The notes below the pieces were generated by a model, which was not told where the DNA came from, did not search any database, and was given only the letters and a program-made list of their open reading frames with translations. The position numbers were made by a program, and so were the translations under genes. From contig CAKTPC010000014.1 in NCBI GenBank assembly GCA_934590505.1, forward strand, positions 1 through 26,867: a stretch of DNA of 26,867 bases, read 5' to 3'. This DNA comes from an uncultured Oscillospiraceae bacterium. GTDB lineage: Bacteria > Bacillota > Clostridia > Oscillospirales > Oscillospiraceae. Numbering within the stretch: position 1 is the first letter of the stretch; the number at the start of each line of letters is the position of its first letter. Below are positions 16,076-23,092 of the stretch, one piece after another.

Positions 16076-16104
16076 TTTACATTTTGCGCGTCAGCGGATA
16101 TAAT
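16076..16104 (+). promoter_or_regulatory. promoter of the prfC operon
   Basis: TTTACA at 16076-16081, 17-base spacer, TATAAT at 16099-16104, 38 bases before the prfC ATG. The 213-base gap between the divergent nucleotidase and prfC genes otherwise shows nothing I can name. Confidence 0.8.
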
Positions 16105-16142
16105 ATACTACATATTGCCAATTACATTTAAGGAAGAGAAAT

Positions 16143-17735
16143 ATGCCGGATTACAGAAAAGAGATAGAACGCCGCAGGACGTTCGCGATCATATCCCACC
16201 CGGACGCGGGTAAAACAACGCTTACCGAGAAGCTGCTGCTCTACGGCGGGGCTATACAGATGGCCGGTTCCGTTAAGGGCAAGGCCACGGCGCGCCACGC
16301 CGTCTCCGACTGGATGGAGCTTGAAAAGCAGCGCGGTATCTCTATCACCTCCTCGGTCATGCAGTTCGAGTACGAAGGTTACTGCATCAATATTCTTGAC
16401 ACCCCCGGCCATCAGGACTTCTCTGAGGATACCTACCGTACCCTCATGGCTGCGGATTCCGCCGTCATGGTCATTGACGCTGCCAAGGGAATCGAGCCTC
16501 AGACGCGCAAGCTTTTTAAGATATGCGCCATGCGCCATGTCCCCATCTTTACCTTTATAAATAAGCTCGACCGCGAGGCGCGCAGCCCCTATGAACTTAT
16601 GGAGGAGCTGGAAAACGAGTTCAGGATCGGGACCTATCCCATGAACTGGCCCATCGGCTGCGGCCGTGAGTTCAAGGGCGTGTACGACCGCGAGAAGAAG
16701 GAGATACTTGCCTTCAACGAGTTCCACCGCGGTCAGGATAAGATCAAGGCCATCGAGTGCCGTCTTGACGAGACGGAGAAGCTTGACTCGCTCATCGGCG
16801 CAAAGCTGCGCCAGACGCTGTCCGACGATATAGAGCTGCTCGACGGCGCGGGCTATGACTTTGATATCGACGAGGTTCGCGCGGGCCGCCTCAGCCCCGT
16901 GTTCTTCGGCTCGGCTCTCAATAACTTCGGTGTCGAACCGTTCCTTGAGAGCTTCCTTAAAATGACTATGCCGCCCCTGCCGAGAAAATCGGGGGACGAT
17001 ATCGTCGAGCCGACGGACAGCCGCTTCTCCGCCTTTGTGTTCAAGATACAGGCGAACATGAACAAGGCGCACCGCGACCGTATCGCGTTCATGCGTATCT
17101 GCTCGGGCCGCTTCCAGCGCGATAAGGAGTATTACCACGTGCAGGGCGGCAAGACGCTGCGCCTTGCGCAGCCGCAGCAGCTCATGGCGCAGGAGCGCGC
17201 GATAATCGACGAGGCCTACGCCGGGGACATCATCGGCGTGTTCGACCCCGGCATCTTCTCCATCGGGGACACTATATGCGACCCAGGCATGGGCGTGAAA
17301 TTCGAGGGTATCCCGACCTTTGCGCCTGAGCACTTCGCCTCCGTCGAGCGTATCGACACTATGAAGCGCAAGCAATTTGAAAAAGGCATCACGCAGATCG
17401 CGCAGGAAGGCGCGATACAGATCTTCCATGAGCCGTATACCGGCGTGGAGGAGGTCATCGTCGGCGTCGTCGGCGTGCTGCAGTTTGAGGTCCTGGAGTA
17501 CCGCTTAAAGACCGAGTACGGCGTGGATATCCGCCGCCGCTCGATGCCCTATGAGTTTGTCCGCTGGGTCGAGAACGAGGATATCAACATCTCAAACCTC
17601 AACCTCACGAGCGACACCAAATGGGTGCAGGACTTCAAGGGCAACAACCTCCTGCTCTTCACCTCCGAATGGTGTATCAACTGGGCGCTGCAGAAGAACG
17701 AGGGCCTGAGCCTGAGAGAATTTAACAGAGACTGA
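16143..17735 (+). CDS. prfC: peptide chain release factor 3 (RF3 GTPase)
   Basis: Translation GTPase of 530 residues, full length for RF3, which recycles RF1/RF2 from the ribosome after termination. G1 P-loop SHPDAGKT (18-25), switch I region with KGKATARHAVSDWMELEKQRGISI split over 46-68, G3 DTPGHQD (86-92), G4 NKLD (140-143). The RF3-specific C-terminal domains follow, ending in WALQKNEGLSLREFNRD-type sequence. AAGGAAGAG precedes the ATG. It is the first gene of a likely operon with the cyclodeaminase-family gene 13 bases downstream. Confidence 0.96.
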   Translation: MPDYRKEIERRRTFAIISHPDAGKTTLTEKLLLYGGAIQMAGSVKGKATARHAVSDWMELEKQRGISITSSVMQFEYEGYCINILDTPGHQDFSEDTYRTLMAADSAVMVIDAAKGIEPQTRKLFKICAMRHVPIFTFINKLDREARSPYELMEELENEFRIGTYPMNWPIGCGREFKGVYDREKKEILAFNEFHRGQDKIKAIECRLDETEKLDSLIGAKLRQTLSDDIELLDGAGYDFDIDEVRAGRLSPVFFGSALNNFGVEPFLESFLKMTMPPLPRKSGDDIVEPTDSRFSAFVFKIQANMNKAHRDRIAFMRICSGRFQRDKEYYHVQGGKTLRLAQPQQLMAQERAIIDEAYAGDIIGVFDPGIFSIGDTICDPGMGVKFEGIPTFAPEHFASVERIDTMKRKQFEKGITQIAQEGAIQIFHEPYTGVEEVIVGVVGVLQFEVLEYRLKTEYGVDIRRRSMPYEFVRWVENEDINISNLNLTSDTKWVQDFKGNNLLLFTSEWCINWALQKNEGLSLREFNRD

Positions 17736-17748
17736 AGGAGCGACGAAC

Positions 17749-18378
17749 ATGGACGAGAAAAAGCTTGTCATTGACGTTTTCAAAACCAAGACAGCCGACG
17801 AATTCACCAAAGCCATTGCCGACCCAGACGGTAAGCTTGAGACCGGCAGCGCCGCAGCGGACGCGGCGGCCATAGCGGCGGCGCTCGTCTGCCGCGCGGC
17901 AAAGCTCACGGCAAAGACTCTCGAGAACAATGACCGCGTCGACTATATTGCCCGCAACAGCGACATTATCCGCAGCTACATGGTGCACCTTATTGATGAG
18001 GATGTGAAGTGCCGCGGCCCGCTGCGCATGGCAAAGAAAGAGGGCGACGCGCGCAAAATCGAAGCCTGCCGCCAGACGTCGCTCAGCATCTGCACGGAGA
18101 TCATCAACATGATGAGCCAGCTTATCGACATGGCAAATGAGCTCTCGGCTGTCTGCCCGGCGGATGCGCTGCGCTATGCCGCCGAGGGCACAGAGCTTGC
18201 CCTTACCGCGGTGAAGATCACGCGGCTGTACATCGTCTCTGTGGCGGCTCAGTCCCCGGATGAGACTTACCGCTACGTGACGCGCCGCGAGAATGAGCTT
18301 ACTCTTGAAGCCTGCTCCGCTGCGGCAGCCGAGGTCACGACAAAGGCCGAGGAGAGTTTGCAGACAGTACATGATTAA
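17749..18378 (+). CDS. cyclodeaminase/cyclohydrolase (FchA/FTCD_C) family protein
   Basis: All-helical protein of 209 residues, the size of stand-alone FTCD_C (PF04961) proteins such as FchA, which act on methenyl- or formimino-tetrahydrofolate. The stretch TGSAAADAAAIAAALVCRAAKLT (27-50, split) recalls the family's N-terminal helix, but the usual SGGGS loop that binds folate is degraded to TGSAA. The Ala-rich later helices also fit. Catalysis is therefore uncertain; a divergent or non-catalytic member is possible. GAAGGAG precedes the ATG. It is co-transcribed with prfC, and no other folate gene is nearby. Confidence 0.6.
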   Translation: MDEKKLVIDVFKTKTADEFTKAIADPDGKLETGSAAADAAAIAAALVCRAAKLTAKTLENNDRVDYIARNSDIIRSYMVHLIDEDVKCRGPLRMAKKEGDARKIEACRQTSLSICTEIINMMSQLIDMANELSAVCPADALRYAAEGTELALTAVKITRLYIVSVAAQSPDETYRYVTRRENELTLEACSAAAAEVTTKAEESLQTVHD

Positions 18379-18390
18379 GCTGTCATAATT

Positions 18391-18399
18391 TGCTATAAT
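18391..18399 (+). promoter_or_regulatory. extended -10 promoter before the Sir2 gene
   Basis: TGCTATAAT at 18391-18399, 23 bases before the Sir2 start. No clear -35 box is seen, as is common with extended -10 elements. An ATG at 18398 overlaps the box and so is not the start codon. Confidence 0.5.
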
Positions 18400-18421
18400 G
18401 AGTCAAAGGAGCGGTGGGGAC

Positions 18422-19138
18422 ATGGAAGATAAAATAGCTATTCTGCACGACATGGTCGCGCAGAGCGACAATATCGTTTTCTTCGGCGGCGCGGGAGTCA
18501 GCACTGAGAGCGGCATACCCGACTTCAGGAGCGTCGATGGTCTGTATAACCAGAAGTGGAAGTATCCGCCCGAGACTATTTTGAGCCGCAGCTTCTTTGA
18601 CAGGAACCCTGAGGAATATTACCGCTTCCACCGTGAGAAGCTCGTCGTCGACGGCGTGAAGCCGAACCGTGTCCATCTTCGCCTTGCCGAGCTCGAGCGC
18701 GAGGGGAAGCTGCGCGCGGTCATCACGCAGAATATCGATGGGCTGCATCAGGCCGCCGGGAGCAAAAACGTTCTTGAACTGCACGGCAGCATCCTGCGCG
18801 CCTACTGCTCACGCTGCCGCCGACCGTACCCGGCGGACATCATTAATAAGGGCACGGGCGTGCCGCGCTGCGGCTGCGGCGGAGTTATCCGCCCGGATAT
18901 CGTCCTTTATGAGGAGCAGCTGGATGAGGACATTCTGCGCAAATCCATCGACTATATCCGCAATGCGGATGTGCTCATCGTCGGCGGTACGTCTCTGAAC
19001 GTCTATCCCGCGGCGGGGCTCATCAATTATTACCGCGGCAATAAGCTTGTGCTCGTCAACCTGAGCACAACGCCTTATGACGATGAAGCCGACCTTGTCA
19101 TTCACGAGAAGCTCGGCGAAGTGTTCAGCCGCGTCTGA
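18422..19138 (+). CDS. Sir2-family NAD-dependent protein deacylase
   Basis: Sirtuin of 238 residues that removes acyl groups from lysines while consuming NAD. NAD-binding GAGVSTESGIPDFR (23-36), TQNID (102-106), catalytic His121 in LELHGS, zinc ligands Cys129, Cys132, Cys150 and Cys152 (C-x2-C and C-x-C), and IVGGTSLNVYPA near the end. All catalytic residues are present. The start at 18422 is preferred, as AAAGGAG lies 10 bases upstream. It is followed 9 bases later by tmk, with which it is probably co-transcribed. Confidence 0.95.
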   Translation: MEDKIAILHDMVAQSDNIVFFGGAGVSTESGIPDFRSVDGLYNQKWKYPPETILSRSFFDRNPEEYYRFHREKLVVDGVKPNRVHLRLAELEREGKLRAVITQNIDGLHQAAGSKNVLELHGSILRAYCSRCRRPYPADIINKGTGVPRCGCGGVIRPDIVLYEEQLDEDILRKSIDYIRNADVLIVGGTSLNVYPAAGLINYYRGNKLVLVNLSTTPYDDEADLVIHEKLGEVFSRV

Positions 19139-19147
19139 GGAAAAGAA

Positions 19148-19822
19148 ATGGGTAAAGGAAAGCTTATCGTTCTCGAGGGCATCGACGGCAGCGGCAAATC
19201 CACGCAGTACCGCCGCCTTTGCCAGAGAATGGAAAATGATAAAATAGACTATAATCATATCGTGTTCCCGCGCTATGATAAGGAGAGCAGCGCACTGCTG
19301 CGCCTGTACCTCGGCGGCGCCTTCGGTACCGATCCCGAGGACGTCAACGCCTATACCGCGTCGACCTTTTACGCTGTGGACCGCTTTGCCTCCTACCGTG
19401 ACGATTGGGGCAAGATATATGAAAACGGCGGGCTCATCCTGTCCGACCGATACACGACATCCAACGCCGTGCATCAGGGCTGCAAGCTCCCGGATGACGA
19501 GCTGCCGGATTTCTTCAACTGGCTTGCCGATCTTGAATATGTAAAGATGGGGCTGCCGCGCCCGGACCTTGTCATTTATCTTGACGTGGATATAGAGACC
19601 GCTACCCGCCGCATGCGGCGGCGCGAGGCCAAGAACAACACGCAGGCGGACATACACGAGAAGGACACCGTCTATCTTGAGCACTGCCTGCGCACTGCGG
19701 GTATGGCGGCTGAGCACTACGGCTGGGTGCGCATCCCGTATAAGAAGGACGGGATCGAGCGCGAGGCGGACGAGAAGAACGCCGAGATATACTCGGTAGT
19801 CCTCAAGGCACTGGGGAAATAA
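19148..19822 (+). CDS. tmk: thymidylate kinase (dTMP kinase)
   Basis: Protein of 224 residues that phosphorylates dTMP to dTDP for DNA synthesis. P-loop GIDGSGKST (11-19), DR-x-Y-like segment DRFASYRDDW, SDRYTTSNAVHQG (about 104-116) for thymidine binding and an Arg-rich lid (RRMRRREAKNN). The length and long lid region match the variant common in Clostridia. GAGGAAAAG precedes the ATG. A GGGGGC/GCCCCC hairpin follows. Confidence 0.94.
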   Translation: MGKGKLIVLEGIDGSGKSTQYRRLCQRMENDKIDYNHIVFPRYDKESSALLRLYLGGAFGTDPEDVNAYTASTFYAVDRFASYRDDWGKIYENGGLILSDRYTTSNAVHQGCKLPDDELPDFFNWLADLEYVKMGLPRPDLVIYLDVDIETATRRMRRREAKNNTQADIHEKDTVYLEHCLRTAGMAAEHYGWVRIPYKKDGIEREADEKNAEIYSVVLKALGK

Positions 19823-19827
19823 TGAAA

Positions 19828-19846
19828 GGGGGCACGAAGCCCCCTT
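19828..19846. terminator. short GC hairpin after tmk
   Basis: GGGGGC (19828-19833) and GCCCCC (19839-19844) around ACGAA. The plus-strand tail is only TT; the minus-strand side continues into TTTCATT, so it may serve both tmk and the convergent small gene at 19861. Confidence 0.6.
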
Positions 19847-19860
19847 GTGAGTGCGTGCTC

Positions 19861-20001
19861 TCAGCAGCCGCAGCCGCAGCTGTTGTTGTTGCCGCAGCCG
19901 CAGTCGTTATTGCAGCCGCAGCCGTTCCCGCCGTAGCCGAAGAGTATGATGATAAGGATAATGAGCCAGAGGCCGCTGTTGTTACAACCGTTGCAGAACA
20001 T
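19861..20001 (-). CDS. small Cys/Gly/Asn-rich peptide, 'chorion class high-cysteine HCB' type
   Basis: A 46-residue minus-strand ORF: MFCNGCNNSG, a hydrophobic helix (LWLIILIIILFGYG), then a tail of repeated C-G-C and N-N-N with eight cysteines counted after residue 25. It matches the layout of the small 'chorion class high-cysteine protein 13' peptides of Clostridia, of unknown role. It converges on tmk. No good ribosome site lies before the ATG, and the AT-rich mobile element begins about there, so its original leader and promoter may have been cut off. The reading is supported by composition, not by expression. Confidence 0.6.
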   Translation of the reverse strand: MFCNGCNNSGLWLIILIIILFGYGGNGCGCNNDCGCGNNNSCGCGC

Positions 20002-20105
20002 AGAACATGCGCGAGAATTCACCAAATAAAAGTTATTCAAAATAGAAGTAAAATGTCAGTTTTAGAAACATATAAATGCGCTTAAACAATGCCAAAATTG
20101 ACATG

Positions 20106-20249
20106 TTCATACATTAATCATACATTACTTGTATACCAAATATTCATACATCTCGAAAAATTACCATGAGATGCTTGACGCTTGTACATCTGGACTCATA
20201 CACCATACAAGAAAACACTAAATATTCGTACACCTCAATTTATACACTT
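20106..20249. repeat. cluster of about eight 11-bp repeats, likely integrase arm sites
   Basis: Variants of (A/T)TTC(A/G)TACA(T/C)(C/T) occur at 20106-20115, 20116-20126, 20128-20137, 20142-20153, 20181-20191, 20194-20204, 20224-20235 and 20239-20249, all in the same orientation, between the left end and the integrase stop. Such arrays are the usual arm-type binding sites for the N-terminal domain of phage-like tyrosine integrases. The region 20002-20261 holds no gene I can support. Confidence 0.65.
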
Positions 20250-20261
20250 AAAAACTACACG

Positions 20262-21500
20262 TTATTTCAATTTTTCGATTTCGGATTCAAGCCATTCCAT
20301 ATCACGCTCTGTATAAACTTTCTCGGTTATGTCTGTTATGGCATGACCGATTATTCTTTTCAGGGCATATTCGTCCATACCAGCTTTCTTTGCGTTAGTA
20401 GCAAATGTTTTTCGGCAGTCGTGCGGTCGGTGAGCAGAGTTTAAACCTAATGCGGAAACTGTCATGTTAAAAGAACTTCTGTATTCCTTGTAACTCATTA
20501 CCTTACCAACCTTCTGTGGCGAGTCAGATGCAAATAAGAACTCGCAGTTAAGAGCCTCGGCAAACTCTTTTCGTTTTAAGACGAGAGGTCTTATTCTTGG
20601 ATGGACAGGAATAATTCGGTTAATACCAGCTTCGGTTTTTGAACCTCCAGTCATCGTCCAGTTCTCGAAATCCACGTCAGAAAGTTTTAAATTCAAAAGC
20701 TCCTGTGGACGCCAGCCAGTATAACAGTTAATGAGTATTATGTCCGAATAACGTTTTTCATTTAAGCTATTCCAAAGCTTTTCCAACTCATCTGCTGTGA
20801 AGGCGATGTGCTTTCCCTCATCACTACGAGCACCACGTGCGGTTTGATTTGTAAATGTAAATTCACGAGCGTAGTTTTTATCGGTGATCTCATACTCAAC
20901 CGCATAGTCGAACAAAAGATTTAAAATACTTTTTATACGAGATTTGGTTCCGTCCGAAGCTACACGGATTGAACCATCTTTCTCAGTTAGATAAGCGTTT
21001 TCTATCATAGATTTAAGATGACGTATTCTGAGACTACGTACGTCAAAGTCATACAAAGGCCAGCAGTAAGCCCATGATGCATTAATACTACGGACGCTGT
21101 TTTGGCTATTAAGTTTCTCAAAATAAGACTCAGACCATTTTTCATACAGATCATTTAATGTAATAGATGGATCCAGATCATAGGGATTCTTATTGAACTC
21201 GACCAGGGCTTCGTATGCCTCGTTATAAGTTTCAAAATAGGACTGAGGTTTTAGTAATTTGCATATAGGTCGACCAGTAGATGTCTTTCCGACAGTAACC
21301 ATGGCTCTATATGGCTTTCGTAGGTTCTTTCCTTCGATTTTTGTTATTTGGCCAAAGCCATTAGGAAGACGTCTACGTTTAGTCGATTTTTTCCTCGGGG
21401 GAGATTTTTGGGAAAACTCCTTTAAAGGATAACCACAGTGCGGACATGTAAGAGCTTTATCACTTACAGGAAGTTCACATTCCGGGCACTTTTCTAACAT
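20262..21500 (-). CDS. tyrosine recombinase (integrase) with N-terminal zinc ribbon
   Basis: Protein of 412 residues that would integrate and excise the element. Residues 5-22 form a zinc ribbon (Cys5, Cys8, Cys19, Cys22), then a basic linker (KRRRLP), an arm-binding region about 45-105 (NGFGQI ... KPYRAMVTVGK), a SAM-like core-binding domain about 112-215 and the catalytic domain about 235-405. The catalytic set is complete: Arg264, Lys288, His360, Arg363, His386 and Tyr396. AAAGGAG precedes the ATG. It lies at the left edge, transcribed outward, with repeat arrays on its far side and a palindrome in its promoter region. It appears functional. Confidence 0.93.
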   Translation of the reverse strand: MLEKCPECELPVSDKALTCPHCGYPLKEFSQKSPPRKKSTKRRRLPNGFGQITKIEGKNLRKPYRAMVTVGKTSTGRPICKLLKPQSYFETYNEAYEALVEFNKNPYDLDPSITLNDLYEKWSESYFEKLNSQNSVRSINASWAYCWPLYDFDVRSLRIRHLKSMIENAYLTEKDGSIRVASDGTKSRIKSILNLLFDYAVEYEITDKNYAREFTFTNQTARGARSDEGKHIAFTADELEKLWNSLNEKRYSDIILINCYTGWRPQELLNLKLSDVDFENWTMTGGSKTEAGINRIIPVHPRIRPLVLKRKEFAEALNCEFLFASDSPQKVGKVMSYKEYRSSFNMTVSALGLNSAHRPHDCRKTFATNAKKAGMDEYALKRIIGHAITDITEKVYTERDMEWLESEIEKLK

Positions 21501-21523
21501 AGATTAACTCTCCTTTCAACTTT

Positions 21524-21548
21524 GTGTATGAACGATATTATCATACAC
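21524..21548. repeat. inverted repeat in the integrase promoter region
   Basis: GTGTATGA (21524-21531) and TCATACAC (21541-21548) form a perfect 8-bp inverted repeat with a 9-base spacer, 24 bases upstream of the integrase start. The half site TCATACAC matches the arm-site repeats at the element end, so the integrase may bind and regulate its own promoter. Confidence 0.6.
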
Positions 21549-21552
21549 CGGC

Positions 21553-21584
21553 TTCGCAAAAAATGCAAGTCTTTTAATGAAACC
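21553..21584 (+). promoter_or_regulatory. element promoter motif, copy 1
   Basis: First of four ungapped 32-bp copies sharing TTCGCAAAAATTGCA (motif positions 1-15) and a -10-like T(T/A)TAAT (21-26) followed by GAA. Here the -10 is TTTAAT at 21573-21578. There is no -35 hexamer 17 bases upstream; the conserved block sits there. It precedes the gene at 21616. Confidence 0.7.
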
Positions 21585-21615
21585 ATTAAGGTTCGATATG
21601 AAAGGAGAAAAACAA

Positions 21616-21843
21616 ATGAATATTTACGGAGTATTAGTTATTCTTGGAATCCTTGCATTTCTTGGAATCATTGCGACGACGATGACTATTGTTATCATCA
21701 CGAAGATGAAAAAGAGGATAGATGCGTTTGAGCAGCGTGACAGAGAAGTCGGAATTTCACTGAGCAACCTTTACAAAGCAAACACATTTGACGCGACAAG
21801 AGAAGTCATAGGCGATCTTATGGACAAATGGTTGGGGCACTAA
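21616..21843 (+). CDS. small membrane protein of the mobile element
   Basis: Protein of 75 residues. The N-terminal half is one long transmembrane helix (about 4-32, Ile/Leu-rich), followed by KMKKR at the membrane face and a charged tail likely to be helical. No family is recognised. ATG 21616 is set by AAAGGAGAAAAACAA directly upstream. It has its own promoter copy and a terminator that overlaps its stop, so it is a single-gene unit. The layout would suit a phage coat-like, holin-like or lipid-associated protein, but nothing fixes this. Confidence 0.75.
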   Translation: MNIYGVLVILGILAFLGIIATTMTIVIITKMKKRIDAFEQRDREVGISLSNLYKANTFDATREVIGDLMDKWLGH

Positions 21844-21866
21844 TTACAGTGCTCCTTCTTTTTTAT
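21834..21866 (+). terminator. terminator overlapping the end of the small membrane gene
   Basis: GGGGCACT (21834-21841) pairs with AGTGCTCC (21848-21855, one G-U) and is followed by TTCTTTTTTATT. The stem starts inside the last codons and includes the first base of the stop codon. Confidence 0.85.
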
Positions 21867-21897
21867 TCGCAAAAATTGCACGTTTCTTAATGAACTC
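21866..21897 (+). promoter_or_regulatory. element promoter motif, copy 2
   Basis: TTCGCAAAAATTGCA then, five bases on, CTTAAT (21886-21891) as the -10-like box followed by GAAC. It starts right behind the previous terminator and drives the gene at 21931. Confidence 0.7.
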
Positions 21898-21930
21898 AAT
21901 AAAGAGTTATTTTTGAAAGGAGAAAAAATC

Positions 21931-22254
21931 ATGGACGAAATTAACAATGTAGAAAATCAGGAACTCGAAGAAGTCAAAAACGAGGACTGCGAAATAGTCA
22001 TTGGTGATGAATCTGAGGAATATACTCCTTCTGTGATCGAGAGTATTACTACTCTTGCAGTTCTGGTGGCACCGCTTGCTATGTCATATGTAGCAGGCGT
22101 TATTACAGCGGAACCAGTTAAGAAGACAGTTGCTCAGATCAAGGAGAAGTGGCAGATCAGAAAAGAAGCACGTAAAGCTAAAATCGAAGAACTCAAGGCT
22201 CAGAGAGAAAGAGCAAAAATTGTTGAAGTCACAGATGAAGAAGAAAATAACTGA
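21931..22254 (+). CDS. acidic single-helix membrane protein of the element
   Basis: Protein of 107 residues. Residues 1-35 are strongly acidic, one hydrophobic segment lies at about 40-60 (ITTLAVLVAPLAMSYVAGVI), and the rest is a Lys/Glu-rich predicted coiled coil (about 66-100), ending in Glu/Asn. The middle faintly resembles the DUF6353-like gene at 26497 (helix then a TAEPVKKTV-type amphipathic stretch). The function is not known. AAAGGAG lies before ATG 21931. The unit has a promoter copy ahead and a terminator behind. Confidence 0.75.
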   Translation: MDEINNVENQELEEVKNEDCEIVIGDESEEYTPSVIESITTLAVLVAPLAMSYVAGVITAEPVKKTVAQIKEKWQIRKEARKAKIEELKAQRERAKIVEVTDEEENN

Positions 22255-22260
22255 AAGAGA

Positions 22261-22299
22261 AGAAAGGGGAGAACTTAACAGGTTCTCTCTTTTCTTTTC
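22261..22299 (+). terminator. hairpin terminator after the 107-residue gene
   Basis: GAGAAC (22269-22274) pairs with GTTCTC (22282-22287) around TTAACAG; the stem extends outward with A-T and G-U pairs into a T-rich tail to 22298. Confidence 0.75.
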
Positions 22300-22315
22300 C
22301 AGAAATTCCCTTTGA

Positions 22316-22343
22316 CAAATTAGGCAAAATTAGTTCAAAATAG
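22316..22343 (+). repeat. three short phased direct repeats before the excisionase-like gene
   Basis: CAAATTAG (22316-22323), CAAAATTAG (22325-22333) and CAAAATAG (22336-22343) recur at 9 and 11 bases, about one DNA turn each, ending at the ribosome site AGGAG. They look like a small operator array for the regulatory genes that follow. Confidence 0.4.
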
Positions 22344-22352
22344 GAGCAGAAT

Positions 22353-22616
22353 ATGATTGAAAATAACGAAGTAAAATTTCCGATGGGATCGGTTCCTATT
22401 TCAATTGTAGCTAAGGTTTATGGTAAAGACCCTAATTGGGTGCGAGCAGGTATAATAGGAGGATGGCTTCCAATAGGAACCGCAACGAGACACGGTCAAT
22501 TAGTAACAGATATATCTGAGCAAAAGGAAAAACTTGGAAGAATAACTTATTTTGTATCACCAAGACGCCTGTACGAAGAGACAGGATATTTATGGGAAGG
22601 GAACGATAACAAATGA
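22353..22616 (+). CDS. small putative DNA-binding (excisionase-like) protein
   Basis: Protein of 87 residues. PISIVAKVYGKDPNWVRAGIIGGWLPIGTAT (about 14-43, in parts) reads like a helix-turn-helix of the excisionase/MerR-like winged-helix type, followed by a short beta-like stretch and SPRRLYEETGYLW. Phage and element proteins of this type often act as excisionases or small regulators. Its stop overlaps the next start (ATGA, 22613-22616), so the two are translationally coupled. TAGGAG precedes the ATG. The role is inferred from pattern and position. Confidence 0.6.
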   Translation: MIENNEVKFPMGSVPISIVAKVYGKDPNWVRAGIIGGWLPIGTATRHGQLVTDISEQKEKLGRITYFVSPRRLYEETGYLWEGNDNK

Positions 22617-23026
22617 GCACTGACATTCGTCCAGAGATCTCCAGCCGTAATCCTTATTCTATCGAGAAAGAGAAGTATTATGAACTCAAGCACTTTTGCC
22701 TACAGTATCCAAGTTGGCGAAAAGAGAGGACTCGCTTAATCAATCAGTCCAGAGACTACCAGCTTAAAGAGCATGTGAGTCAGAGCAATATAGCGAATCC
22801 GACTGAAGCTATCGCCATAAAGATCAGTGATCTTTCAGATAAAATGGAGCTTGTGGAAAGCACTGCTAAAGAAGCAGATGGCGAGATTGGGCAGTATGTC
22901 TTACTTGTTGTGACTGGTGTAGCTACATATCAATATCTTAAGACAAGAATGCAGATACCATTCAGTCGAGATGCCTTTTACGAGGTCTACAGAAGATTCT
23001 TCTGGTTACTGGCTCAAAAAAGATAA
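22613..23026 (+). CDS. phage-type transcriptional regulator, ArpU/RinA-like
   Basis: Protein of 137 residues. YYELKHFCLQYPSWRKERTRL (28-48, in parts), SDKMELVESTAKEA in the middle, and a C-terminal helix-turn-helix-like end (YQYLKTRMQIPFSRDAFYEVYRRFFWLLAQKR, in parts) fit the small sigma-region-4-like proteins (ArpU, RinA) that switch on late genes in phages of Firmicutes. It overlaps the upstream excisionase-like gene. It is the best candidate in view to act at the four repeated promoter motifs. An IS element sits 20 bases after its stop. The family call is by eye. Confidence 0.6.
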   Translation: MSTDIRPEISSRNPYSIEKEKYYELKHFCLQYPSWRKERTRLINQSRDYQLKEHVSQSNIANPTEAIAIKISDLSDKMELVESTAKEADGEIGQYVLLVVTGVATYQYLKTRMQIPFSRDAFYEVYRRFFWLLAQKR

Positions 23027-23034
23027 GAAATTAT

Positions 23035-23046
23035 GAGAGAGGTCTT
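23035..23046 (+). terminator. left half of a terminator split by the IS element
   Basis: GAGAGAGGTCTT, directly before the IS left end, is complementary (one G-U pair) to AAGACTTCTCTC at 24353-24364, directly after the IS right end and followed by TTATTTTATTT. Rejoined, they make a 12-bp terminator hairpin for the regulator gene. Confidence 0.75.
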
Positions 23047-23092
23047 TGAAGTGACCCCGAAAAGTTAGACAATATTTTGAAGTAGAAATTGT

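Noticed and set aside
16128..17429. Minus-strand open frame of about 433 codons opposite prfC
   Set aside because: It is a shadow of the GC-rich prfC coding frame: rich in Arg/His/Leu, no family signature and no ribosome site, while prfC has every RF3 motif.
18809..19717. Minus-strand open frame of about 300 codons opposite the Sir2 gene and tmk
   Set aside because: Antisense shadow across two well-identified genes; no start signal or recognisable domain.
19822..20085. Plus-strand frame rich in Ala/Val (about 87 codons)
   Set aside because: It is the complement of the Cys/Gly/Asn-rich small gene; the low-complexity Ala-Ala-Val run is a by-product of GGC-TGC repeats on the other strand.
20106..20249. 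Possible CRISPR array
   Set aside because: The repeated units are only about 11 bp, with irregular short spacing and no cas genes; integrase arm sites explain them better.
21522..21731. Plus-strand frame starting at 21522 through the integrase upstream region
   Set aside because: It runs through the palindrome and promoter motif copy 1 and lacks a ribosome site; the gene starting at 21616 in another frame has one.
22312..22341. TTGACA with CAAAAT as a promoter for the gene at 22353
   Set aside because: The start of transcription would fall inside or after the ribosome site AGGAG, so this pairing is not workable.
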